Assembly: GCF_025232395.1 (NCBI RefSeq)
Contig: NZ_CP065938.1
Coordinates: forward strand, 496,001-560,000
DNA: 64,000 nt
Source of the DNA: Taurinivorans muris
Lineage (GTDB): Bacteria; Desulfobacterota; Desulfovibrionia; Desulfovibrionales; Desulfovibrionaceae
Direction: 5' to 3'
Position 1 is the stretch's first letter. Each line of letters opens with the position of its first letter. Position numbers and translations under genes: made by a program. Shown here one piece after another: positions 54,327 to 62,504 of this stretch. A model generated the notes under the pieces. It saw only the letters and a list, made by a program, of their open reading frames with translations. It made no database searches and had not been told where the DNA came from.

Positions 54327-55349
54327 ATGGAGCAAATAGCCGGTTTTTATTTTTGTCATTGCCCAGATATGCAGCTGGCGAAAGAACATATTGAGAATAC
54401 GTACATACGTTCTTTTGGCGATGCATGGATAAATGCGGAAAGGCATATTGTCTGGACCGATGAAATCAATGCCTTTTTAGCAGGACTTGACGCCATCGGT
54501 TTTGAAACAAAAAACAAAATATACTATCTGCGTGATTGCCATGAATTGACTTTGGAGCAATGGAAAAAAATTTCATTGGCGCTGGCGAAGCCGAGAACAG
54601 ATGTTTTTTCCGTTTTTTTTATCCACAATGCCCTTGATAAGGGCAAATTAAAATTACCGCAGGTCATTCAAAAGCAGAAATGTTTTGAATTTGCACAAAA
54701 AAAAGGCTGGATATTTGAATCTGTCGGAATAACGGAAAAAAATTTTGTTCAAACTATCAAAAATGAAGCGAAATTGAAATACGATCTCAATCTCAGCAGC
54801 GATGTTTTGAATATTTTGAAAGAAATTTTATCTCCTGATTATAACAGTATCAATAATATATTGGCACAACTCAGCCTTTTTGCGGGACAAGCCGGACAAA
54901 ACGAAATTTCACCGTCCATAGTCGCGCAACTGACCAATTATACGCCAGAACTGGTCTTGTTTGACGTGATAAAAAAAATCGAAACCGGTAGCAGCCGCGA
55001 AGTTTTTAAACTGCTTTTTAACGATGCAAGGCAAATTGAAGACAGTTATTTATTCGCGTTTATCGCCCTTATGATGCGGGAAATGAGGCTGTTATGGAAG
55101 ATTAAGGCAAAAGAGCAAGTTTTTTTGCCGTCAAGCCAAATCAAACCCAAAACGGATATTGCGGTCCGATTGGGGTTCACCAATATTTCAAAAATAATTT
55201 CCTTATTATGTTTTGCTGAATTTGCCGTGAAAAGCGGCAGAAAAAGTCCTTTGAACACGTTTGAAGAATTGATAAAAGATATTCTGAAAATTTATAAAAA
55301 AGATACTCATCAATTATCAACCCTTTATTCACAAAATATCGGAAATTGA
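54327..55349 (+). CDS. holA: DNA polymerase III delta subunit (HolA)
   Basis: 340 aa. Clamp-loader subunit that opens the beta clamp. An N-terminal HolA-type region (MEQIAGFYFCHCPDMQLAKEHIENTYIRSFGDAW) precedes a helical lid and collar. The AAA+ part lacks a P-loop, as expected for delta. SPDYNSINNILAQLSLFAGQ and FDVIKKIETGSSREVFKLLFNDARQIEDSYLFAFIALMMREMRLLWK are the family's conserved C-terminal domain. The sequence is divergent; gene order supports the call. GAGGGG precedes the ATG. Confidence 0.85.
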   Translation: MEQIAGFYFCHCPDMQLAKEHIENTYIRSFGDAWINAERHIVWTDEINAFLAGLDAIGFETKNKIYYLRDCHELTLEQWKKISLALAKPRTDVFSVFFIHNALDKGKLKLPQVIQKQKCFEFAQKKGWIFESVGITEKNFVQTIKNEAKLKYDLNLSSDVLNILKEILSPDYNSINNILAQLSLFAGQAGQNEISPSIVAQLTNYTPELVLFDVIKKIETGSSREVFKLLFNDARQIEDSYLFAFIALMMREMRLLWKIKAKEQVFLPSSQIKPKTDIAVRLGFTNISKIISLLCFAEFAVKSGRKSPLNTFEELIKDILKIYKKDTHQLSTLYSQNIGN

Positions 55350-55350
55350 T

Positions 55351-56073
55351 ATGACCGCTGACGAACAACACTATCTCGGACACAGACAAAGGCTTAGGGA
55401 ACGCATTTTAAAAAATCCGCAGGAAGCGGAAGCCTATGAACTTTTGGAACTGCTTTTGGGATATGTCCATAAACGTTCCGACACCAAACCCTTGGCAAAG
55501 GAATTGCTGAAACATTTCGGCTCGGTTTGGGGCGTGCTCAATGCTCACCCCACGGAACTTGAAACGATCAAAGGTTTTGGGGAATCTTCAAAAATTTTTT
55601 TTATTTTATTGCGCGAAATTGTCGCAAGATATTTTATTGAACCGATAAAAGATAAGAAATCCGTAACGTTGGATGAAATTGCAATGCTTGCCCGGTGCAG
55701 GCTTGACGGTCTTTGTCATGAAGAAATTTGGGTTGCCTTACTTGACAATAACAATAGACTGCTTAGTTTTGATAAGGTACATGCAGGAACAATGGATGCG
55801 GCATTTTGTTCACCCAAAATGATAGCTGAAATCGCCATAACCAAAAAGGCGACAGCCCTCATTCTTATCCATAACCATCCGGGAGGCGTCACAAAGGCTT
55901 CTTGGGCGGACAGGGAAACAACCTTGCATATTCAAAAGGTGATGAATTTAATGGGAATACGGTTTTTAGACCATTTGATTATTGCTGACGGAAAAGTTAT
56001 CAGTTTGGCAAACAATCATCTTTTGGATGAAAATGAAATCATTTTCAATGATAATGATAAAAGCATAGTATAG
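55351..56073 (+). CDS. radC: RadC/JAB-domain family protein
   Basis: 240 aa. An N-terminal helix-hairpin-helix-like part (ELLLGYVHKRSDTKPLAKELLKHFGSVWGVLNAHPTELETIKGFGESSKIFFILL) is followed by a JAMM/MPN metal-binding domain with HNHPGGVTKASWADRE (H-x-H-x7-S-x2-D). The name radC is historical; a direct repair role is not proven for the family. It starts 1 base after holA and precedes lon by 16 bases. Confidence 0.9.
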   Translation: MTADEQHYLGHRQRLRERILKNPQEAEAYELLELLLGYVHKRSDTKPLAKELLKHFGSVWGVLNAHPTELETIKGFGESSKIFFILLREIVARYFIEPIKDKKSVTLDEIAMLARCRLDGLCHEEIWVALLDNNNRLLSFDKVHAGTMDAAFCSPKMIAEIAITKKATALILIHNHPGGVTKASWADRETTLHIQKVMNLMGIRFLDHLIIADGKVISLANNHLLDENEIIFNDNDKSIV

Positions 56074-56089
56074 AAAACAGGATAGCGTA

Positions 56090-58549
56090 ATGGTAAAGAA
56101 AAAAGACGACGAAAATTTTGAAATCGAAGATAAGCCCAAAAAAAGGGGCAGACCTAAAAAAAGCGCTGCAAAAGAAACAAAAATAGTAGATTCCGTTCCG
56201 ACTGAACAAGAGGAAATTTTTATTAATGAACAAGCACTGCTCAATGAAGTTCCTCATGAAATCGGTCTGTTGTCTTTACGTGAAAATGTGCTTTTCAATT
56301 CAATGATCATGCCCATATACGAAACGCGTGAAAGCGGCATTGCGGTTATAGAAAAAGCGTATAACAGCTCTAAATTCATTTTTATCACCGCACAGAAAGA
56401 CAGTTTTGTCGATGAACCGAAAATAAACGATTTATACGCTATCGGAACAGTGGGACTTATTTTGCGGATGGTGAAGCTGCCGAACGGACACATCAAAGCC
56501 CTCATACAGGGAATAAGCCGTGCCAAATGTTTAGGGGAAATCGCCAAAGCGGAATATCCGCAGGTATTTATTGAACTTATCAAGGAAAAAACCGCCGATA
56601 TCAACCCTGAAGTTACGGCAAGGATACGGCTCGCCCGTGAATACAGCGAAAAAATCCTGCAGCTTCGCGGTGTGCCTATTGCTGAAATCATGGCGATTTT
56701 AATGCAGGTTGACGAACCCGGAAAATTAGCGGATTTAATAGCGTCAAATATGCGGATAAAAGCCGATGAAGCTCAAGTCATGCTTGAATGTTTAGACCCT
56801 GTCGAACGTTTGAACATTGTTATAAAACACCTTTTAAAAGAAGTCGAAATTGCCGATTTGCAGGCGAAAATTCAAAATATTGCCCGCGAAGGCATGGATA
56901 AAGCTCAAAAGACCTATTATTTACGTGAACAAATCAAAGCCATACGTTCCGAACTCGGCGAAAATGCCAATATGGACGAAGAGCTTGACACGCTGCGGGA
57001 AAATTTGGAGAAAATAGGGCTCAGCAAAGAAGCGAAAGCGGAAGCGAAAAAACAACTGTACCGTTTGTCGAATATGGGTGTTGATTCGGCTGAAGCCAAC
57101 GTCGTGCGCACGTATTTGGACTGGCTTGTCGAATTGCCGTGGAAAAAGACCACAAAAGATATTTTGGACATCGCCAAAGCCAAAAAACTGCTTGACGCCG
57201 ACCATTATGGACTAACTAAAATAAAAGACCGGATTTTGGAATTTTTGAGCGTGAGAAAATTAAATCCGCAGTCAAAGGCGACGATACTTTGTTTCGTAGG
57301 TCCTCCGGGGGTGGGCAAAACTTCCTTGGGTCGTTCCATTGCCAAGGCTATGAATAGGAAATTTCAGCGTATTTCCTTGGGCGGTATGCGGGATGAAGCT
57401 GAAATCAGAGGACACAGGCGAACCTATGTCGGTGCCATGCCCGGTCGGATCATTCAGGCGATGAAAAATGCAGGTACCAAAAATCCCGTGATCGTGCTTG
57501 ATGAAATCGATAAATTGGGCAATGATTTCAGAGGGGACCCAAGTTCTGCTTTGCTTGAAGCACTTGACCCCGAACAAAACAGCCATTTCAGCGATCATTA
57601 TTTGAATGTCGAATTCGATTTGTCAAAGGTTTTGTTTTTATGCACAGCCAACAATATTGATTCTATTCCGCATGCGCTTCGTGACAGGATGGAAATCATA
57701 CGTATTTCAGGTTATACCGAACTTGAAAAACTTGCTATTGTAAAATCGTATATTCTCAAACGGCAAATACTTGATAACGGTCTTACGGAAAAACAAATAA
57801 AAATCACGGATAATTCCATTAAAAAAGTAATCCGTGAATATACGCGTGAAGCCGGCTTGCGCAATCTGGAACGGGAAATCGGGGCGATTTGCCGCAAAGT
57901 GGCAAGGAAAGTGGCGGAACATGAAATCACATATTGTTCCGTTACGCCTAAAATGATTGAAGAACTCCTCGGAGCTCCAAGATTTTTGGAAGAAGAACGT
58001 GAAAAAAAATTGCTCCCCGGTGTTGCGACAGGGCTTGCGTGGACGCAATCGGGCGGCGATGTGCTTTTTGTGGAAGTTTCAAAAATGAAAGGAAAAGGAG
58101 CTGTTCAGATTACCGGACAACTCGGCGATGTTATGAAAGAAAGCTGTCAAGCCGCTGTTTCCTATATACGCAGCCATGCGGACATCTTGAAAGTGGAAGA
58201 AGATTTTTATGAAAAATACGATTTGCATATCCATGTTCCGGAAGGAGCGACTCCGAAAGACGGACCTTCCGCGGGCGTGACATTGTTTGCCGCCATTTTA
58301 TCTTCTTTGCTCGATGTGTCGGCAAAATCCGAATACTGCATGACGGGGGAAATAACCTTGCGCGGCAGAGTATTGCCGGTTGGCGGTATTAAAGAAAAAA
58401 TCCTGGCGGCTGTTACCCGAGGCTTGAAAGATGTGATTATTCCGAAACAGAATATGAAAGATTTGGAAGATATTCCTGCCGAACTATTGGAAAAAATCAC
58501 GGTGCATCCGGTAACGCATGTTGATGATGTGAGAAAATTGATTTTTTAA
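56090..58549 (+). CDS. lon: ATP-dependent protease La (Lon)
   Basis: 819 aa. AAA+ protease. The N-terminal substrate domain begins at about residue 57 (LLSLRENVLFNSMIMPIYE). Walker A is GPPGVGKT (404-411), Walker B is NPVIVLDEIDKLG, and the protease dyad is Ser727 (DGPSAGV) with Lys768 (GGIKEKI). A ~55-residue basic/acidic extension precedes the fold and contains KPKKRGRPKK (15-24), an AT-hook-like motif not normal for Lon. A long-stem terminator follows. The gene closes the ribD-lon run. Confidence 0.97.
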   Translation: MVKKKDDENFEIEDKPKKRGRPKKSAAKETKIVDSVPTEQEEIFINEQALLNEVPHEIGLLSLRENVLFNSMIMPIYETRESGIAVIEKAYNSSKFIFITAQKDSFVDEPKINDLYAIGTVGLILRMVKLPNGHIKALIQGISRAKCLGEIAKAEYPQVFIELIKEKTADINPEVTARIRLAREYSEKILQLRGVPIAEIMAILMQVDEPGKLADLIASNMRIKADEAQVMLECLDPVERLNIVIKHLLKEVEIADLQAKIQNIAREGMDKAQKTYYLREQIKAIRSELGENANMDEELDTLRENLEKIGLSKEAKAEAKKQLYRLSNMGVDSAEANVVRTYLDWLVELPWKKTTKDILDIAKAKKLLDADHYGLTKIKDRILEFLSVRKLNPQSKATILCFVGPPGVGKTSLGRSIAKAMNRKFQRISLGGMRDEAEIRGHRRTYVGAMPGRIIQAMKNAGTKNPVIVLDEIDKLGNDFRGDPSSALLEALDPEQNSHFSDHYLNVEFDLSKVLFLCTANNIDSIPHALRDRMEIIRISGYTELEKLAIVKSYILKRQILDNGLTEKQIKITDNSIKKVIREYTREAGLRNLEREIGAICRKVARKVAEHEITYCSVTPKMIEELLGAPRFLEEEREKKLLPGVATGLAWTQSGGDVLFVEVSKMKGKGAVQITGQLGDVMKESCQAAVSYIRSHADILKVEEDFYEKYDLHIHVPEGATPKDGPSAGVTLFAAILSSLLDVSAKSEYCMTGEITLRGRVLPVGGIKEKILAAVTRGLKDVIIPKQNMKDLEDIPAELLEKITVHPVTHVDDVRKLIF

Positions 58550-58556
58550 ATATAAC

Positions 58557-58606
58557 AGCCTTTTTTGATTTGGATATTTTTTCCAGTTCAAAAAAGGCTT
58601 TTTTTA
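58557..58606. terminator. Terminator between convergent lon and ansA
   Basis: AGCCTTTTTTGA (58557-58568) pairs with TCAAAAAAGGCT (58588-58599), 12 bp with a 19-base loop, followed by a T run on the + strand. Confidence 0.87.
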
Positions 58607-59581
58607 ATTTTGAAAATATCCGTAAATTTCTTGTTTGTCCGTAATGCCGCTTGCCAAAAGAACAGCCATTTTGATACGGGCTTTTTTTGCGGAATAATCG
58701 AAAGCCGGAATTGCCCCATATCTGATTAATTTTCCAAGCCCTCCTGAAAAATCATAACAATCGGCGACACCGCCGTTTGCACAGTCAGAAGTGATTATGA
58801 CATAACAACCTGAATTGATAAGTTTTTCGATGTTCTTGGCAAGTTCTTCGGTTACATTGCCGCGCCCGAACGCTTCTATGATGATGGCTTGGTATTTCAA
58901 TTTTTCATAATAGCCGAGTATGTCGCCGGTGCAATTTAAACTTGCTTTGTAAATATCAATATTGGCAAAAGGCGGTTTTATCTTAAAATATTCCTGTTCA
59001 CGGGGAACTTGCGCGATATGCACATTTCCTCTGTCGACAGTTCCCAACATGCCGTAATATTGAGCTGTGAACGCCTGCAAAAAATGCGTATGGGATTTAT
59101 GGACGTATTTGGGCATGAAAAGCGCCTGATTAAAAAGAACGGTCACACCTGAATTTCGGATTTTTTCTGAACAGACAGTCCAAACCGCATGCTGCAAATT
59201 GGAAAGGGCGTCGCTTCCGAGTTCATCACCGGAGCGCTGGGAACCGGTTACGATGACCGGTCTGTTTTCATTTTCAGGATAGCACAGACTTAAAAAATAG
59301 GCGCTTTCTTCCAATGTGTCCGTACCATGGGTTATTATGATTCCGAGAGCGGCTGTATTGGAAAATATTTTATGAACATGCTCAGTTATTTCATATACCA
59401 AATCGAATGTCATCAATGAGCTGTCAATGGCGGCTATTTCATGATAAACAAGTTCGCAGGAAAACGGAATGTCGAGTTTTGATGCAAGATTTTGTATCGG
59501 GGTTTTTCCAAGTTTCGCGCCGTGTTCGGTTTGTTTGGCTGAAATTGTGCCGCCGGTTGCAATGATGTGGATTTGCTGCAT
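58604..59581 (-). CDS. ansA: L-asparaginase (type I/II family)
   Basis: 325 aa, no signal peptide seen, so probably cytoplasmic. Converts asparagine to aspartate and ammonia. Catalytic threonines: IIATGGTISAKQ (GGTI, about residues 8-14) and IIITHGTDTLEESAYFL (HGTDT). VTGSQRSGDELGSDALSNLQHA is conserved. The C-terminus lies 11 bases from the lon terminator. ymdB lies upstream, 32 bases away, on the same strand. Confidence 0.9.
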   Translation of the reverse strand: MQQIHIIATGGTISAKQTEHGAKLGKTPIQNLASKLDIPFSCELVYHEIAAIDSSLMTFDLVYEITEHVHKIFSNTAALGIIITHGTDTLEESAYFLSLCYPENENRPVIVTGSQRSGDELGSDALSNLQHAVWTVCSEKIRNSGVTVLFNQALFMPKYVHKSHTHFLQAFTAQYYGMLGTVDRGNVHIAQVPREQEYFKIKPPFANIDIYKASLNCTGDILGYYEKLKYQAIIIEAFGRGNVTEELAKNIEKLINSGCYVIITSDCANGGVADCYDFSGGLGKLIRYGAIPAFDYSAKKARIKMAVLLASGITDKQEIYGYFQN

Positions 59582-59613
59582 AATTCTTTTATTATTGGTG
59601 TGGTATTATAAAA

Positions 59614-60429
59614 TTATTCTTCGGTATTCAGTATGGCTGCTTTTGTACGCGGCGCATTTTCCCTGAACAGTTCCACGGATAGCGCCATTCCGGTTTTATC
59701 ATCCAATTCCATCAATAAGCCGTTTAAAGCTCCCTGACCCACAGCGCGTTGAAAACTTGAAGGCCGTTTTGTCAAAAAACGGGGCAATACCGATTCAAAA
59801 CTCATTCCCAAACAAGACTGTTCGACCCCGCACATTCCCAAATCAGTCATATACGCAGTGCCGTTCGGTAAAATTTGGGCATCAGCGGTTTGAACATGGG
59901 TATGCGTGCCAAAAACAGCACTTACTTTACCGTCCAATGCAAAACCCATTGATTTTTTTTCACTTGTCGCTTCCGCATGAAAATCGACAAAACGAAAAAT
60001 GATTTCATCATCCAGTGAATTGACAAAATCAAAAGCAGCCTGAAAAGGACAGGGAAGCGCGTCCATGAATGTTGTTCCTTCAATATTCAAAACCGCGATT
60101 TTTCTTCCGTCCGGCAAAATGAAAATATTTGCCCCCCGTCCCGGCGCAGGTTCCGGATAATTCTTAGGGCGCAGCACTCTTTGTTCGCTTTCAAATTTTC
60201 CGTAAACTTCACGGTTTTTCCAGCTGTGATTGCCGCCGGTTATGCAGTCGATTTTAGCATTTAAAAGTTCATTTATCGTTGATGTGGTGATGCCGACTCC
60301 GCCTGCGCTGTTTTCACCGTTCGCTATGACAAAATCAATGTTCAATTCTTCTTTCAAATAAGGGATACGGCTTCTTACGGCTTGTCTGCCAATGCTTCCG
60401 CAAATATCGCCCAATGCTAACACTCTCAT
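59614..60429 (-). CDS. YmdB-type metallophosphoesterase (TIGR00282 family)
   Basis: 271 aa. Hydrolyses 2',3'-cyclic nucleotides in characterised members. The two-metal fold is intact: LALGDICGSIGRQAV, FVIANGENSAGGVGITTSTINELL, ITGGNHSWKNREVY, DFHAEATSEKKSMGFALDGKVSAVFGTHTHVQTADAQILPNGTAYMTDLGMCG. GNHSWKN departs slightly from the usual GNHTWD/K. It is followed by ansA. Confidence 0.92.
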   Translation of the reverse strand: MRVLALGDICGSIGRQAVRSRIPYLKEELNIDFVIANGENSAGGVGITTSTINELLNAKIDCITGGNHSWKNREVYGKFESEQRVLRPKNYPEPAPGRGANIFILPDGRKIAVLNIEGTTFMDALPCPFQAAFDFVNSLDDEIIFRFVDFHAEATSEKKSMGFALDGKVSAVFGTHTHVQTADAQILPNGTAYMTDLGMCGVEQSCLGMSFESVLPRFLTKRPSSFQRAVGQGALNGLLMELDDKTGMALSVELFRENAPRTKAAILNTEE

Positions 60430-60561
60430 TTTTTATCCTGACAAATTTGTTTTGCCTACCATGCAAAAATATGAAATTTTCGTCAAGCAGGACTTTTGCC
60501 CCCTTGCAAATTTTTATAAAAAAAACTAGACTGATTACATTGAATTTAATGGATATTTTTT

Positions 60562-61473
60562 ATGAGTGAACAAACGCAAAACCAGACAAAAAAATTTTTT
60601 CTCGGAAATATGTTAGCCATGGCGGCAACCGTTATTTGGGCGGGGAATTTTATTGCCGCCAAAATTCTCGCCAATGCCTATTCCGGTTTGGAAATGAGTT
60701 ACTGGCGGTGGCTTATCGCGATGATTTTTGCTTTTCCTTTTGCAATGAAACATATGAAGCAGGATATTCCGTATATTTTCAAGGAATGGAAATTAATGCT
60801 TTTTTACGGCGGTATCGGTTGTTTTTTCAGCAACTTGCTTCTTTATAACGCACCTCATACCGCTCCTGCTGTCGATATGACTATTTTAATGGCGACTTCG
60901 CCTTTGCTTATGATGTTTTTATCATGGATTTTTTTCAAGGAAAAAATAAATCCTTTTTGGATTATGGGTTCAATTATCGCATTGATTGGTGTTTGCGTGC
61001 TTTTGACAAAAGGAAATTTTAAAATTTTTCAAGAGGTGAATTTTACGGTAGGGCATTTTTGGACTTTGGGGTGTTCTTTCTTTTTTGCTTTATATTCAAT
61101 ATCATTACGTTTGTTTAAAGAAAAAATCAATATTTGGGTATTTTTGGAAACAACATTCATCATTGCGTTCATGACAAATTTTTCAAGCTGTCTGATTTTC
61201 AATCAGGCGCTTCCGGTCATTCATTCCCTCAAAGATTTTGGAGCGGTTCTCTATATTGGAATTTTTTCTTCTTTGGTGGCGTATATTTGTTGGAACAAAG
61301 CCATTGAACTTATCGGCGCCGTCCGTACGGGAATAATTTACTACCTTGTTCCTGTTTTCGGCTCATTCTTTGCCGTTATTTTAATAAATGAAACAATCGG
61401 TATTTTTCAGCTCATCGGCGGAACAATGGTTCTTGGCGGGGTTCTCATCTGCACATGTTTCAAAAATCATTAA
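60562..61473 (+). CDS. EamA/DMT-superfamily transporter
   Basis: 303 aa with about ten hydrophobic segments in two five-helix halves. The first half is AMAATVIWAGNFIAAKILANAYSGLEMSYWRWLIAMIFAFPFA; the second is SLVAYICWNKAIELIGAVRTGIIYYLVPVFGSFFAVILINETIG. Such proteins export amino acids or metabolites; substrate unknown. It is convergent with the HD gene and overlaps it by 14 bases. Confidence 0.85.
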   Translation: MSEQTQNQTKKFFLGNMLAMAATVIWAGNFIAAKILANAYSGLEMSYWRWLIAMIFAFPFAMKHMKQDIPYIFKEWKLMLFYGGIGCFFSNLLLYNAPHTAPAVDMTILMATSPLLMMFLSWIFFKEKINPFWIMGSIIALIGVCVLLTKGNFKIFQEVNFTVGHFWTLGCSFFFALYSISLRLFKEKINIWVFLETTFIIAFMTNFSSCLIFNQALPVIHSLKDFGAVLYIGIFSSLVAYICWNKAIELIGAVRTGIIYYLVPVFGSFFAVILINETIGIFQLIGGTMVLGGVLICTCFKNH

Positions 61474-62233
61474 TGCACAGTTCTTTGTTTATCATGGATT
61501 GAAAAATTCGTATATCTTGTCCGTCAGGCAAAGACGAAAGAATGGCTCGCAAATATCCTTGCCGGCTGAGCAGTTTTAAACTTTCCTTGAAATGCAAACC
61601 GAATATCCAGCCGCACAGCAATATTTTAAAATCGTTCACATAAACAAGATCGGTATACTTTATCGGCATTTTCCGTATCGCCAAATCCAAAATATGTTCG
61701 GAATACGCTTCCGGCTCATCTTTCACATGCAAAACGACGCTGTCTTTTTCCGGCAAGCTGTGCGTGAAATTTTCAGCCATGACAAATATGATGTCCAGTT
61801 TGTCGGCATCCTGGATTATTTTGGCAAGAACAAGTATTTCTTCAGGCAATTTTTTAGGAAATTCCAATTTGTTGTGCAATATGATTGCGGATAAGATTTT
61901 TTTTCGTATGGTTTCAGGCTCGTTATCCAGCATATTGTATTTTTTCAAAACCTGTATTGCGATATGCGCATGGTTTTTACTGGCGCTGTCAAGAAAGGTC
62001 TTATAGGTTTCGTATTGCAAAAATCTGCCGATATCGTGATATAAAGCGATCAATCTTGCGCAATACCGGTCTTCTTCGGATAAATCCAAGCGGTTGATGA
62101 TATGTTCCGTATTGCTAACCACACGCAGCGTGTGTTCTCTTTTTAAAATCAAACAAGGTTCATTTTTGTTTTGTAAAAAAGAATCGACATAGGTTAAAAA
62201 ATTTTGTTCGTGCCGTGCGTAATTATTTGTCAT
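61460..62233 (-). CDS. HD-domain protein, putative phosphohydrolase
   Basis: 257 aa. HD signature: REHTLRVVSNTEHII (first His), LIALYHDIGRFLQYETY (HD) and IIQDADKLDIIFVMAEN (Asp). NHAHIAIQVLKKYNML and ILHNKLEFPKKLPEEIL supply further metal-type residues. The C-terminal part is all-helical. Metal-dependent phosphohydrolase activity on a nucleotide is likely; substrate unknown. Its ATG overlaps the end of a 54-residue membrane protein gene upstream. Confidence 0.83.
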   Translation of the reverse strand: MTNNYARHEQNFLTYVDSFLQNKNEPCLILKREHTLRVVSNTEHIINRLDLSEEDRYCARLIALYHDIGRFLQYETYKTFLDSASKNHAHIAIQVLKKYNMLDNEPETIRKKILSAIILHNKLEFPKKLPEEILVLAKIIQDADKLDIIFVMAENFTHSLPEKDSVVLHVKDEPEAYSEHILDLAIRKMPIKYTDLVYVNDFKILLCGWIFGLHFKESLKLLSRQGYLRAILSSLPDGQDIRIFQSMINKELCINDF

Positions 62234-62387
62234 GTTTCTTTTCTTCCGTGTTTTTCCATAAATTTTTTCTTAAAATTCCGCGTGGTCCGTACAAGAAGCG
62301 CAGGAAAAAAATAAAAACAAAACAAACGGCGAACATAAGCAGCATGTTTAAAAACTTTGTTTCCAAAAGACCATATATGGTATTCAT
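62223..62387 (-). CDS. Small membrane protein with GPRGILR motif, overlapping the HD gene
   Basis: 54 aa (below common ORF cut-offs). One strong hydrophobic segment (residues about 15-33, MLLMFAVCFVFIFFLRFLY), then GPRGILRKNLWKNTEEKK, a basic cytoplasmic-looking tail. Its stop overlaps the ATG of the HD gene by 11 bases, which argues for coupled translation. The start codon has only a weak GGTGAG. An alternative frame on the same strand covers this interval but gives no sensible protein. Function unknown. Confidence 0.5.
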   Translation of the reverse strand: MNTIYGLLETKFLNMLLMFAVCFVFIFFLRFLYGPRGILRKNLWKNTEEKKHDK

Positions 62388-62458
62388 AACTCACCGAAAT
62401 TATAAATAATTTTTTGAATACTTTCAAAAAAAAACATTTAAGTCAAGCATTATTCCGC

Positions 62459-62487
62459 TTGAAAAATATTTTTTTTTGGACTAATTA
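62459..62487 (+). promoter_or_regulatory. Possible promoter of dnaE
   Basis: TTGAAA (62459-62464), 17-base spacer, TAATTA (62482-62487), 17 bases before the ATG. Confidence 0.35.
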
Positions 62488-62504
62488 AAGCAGAGGAGTT
62501 TCTT

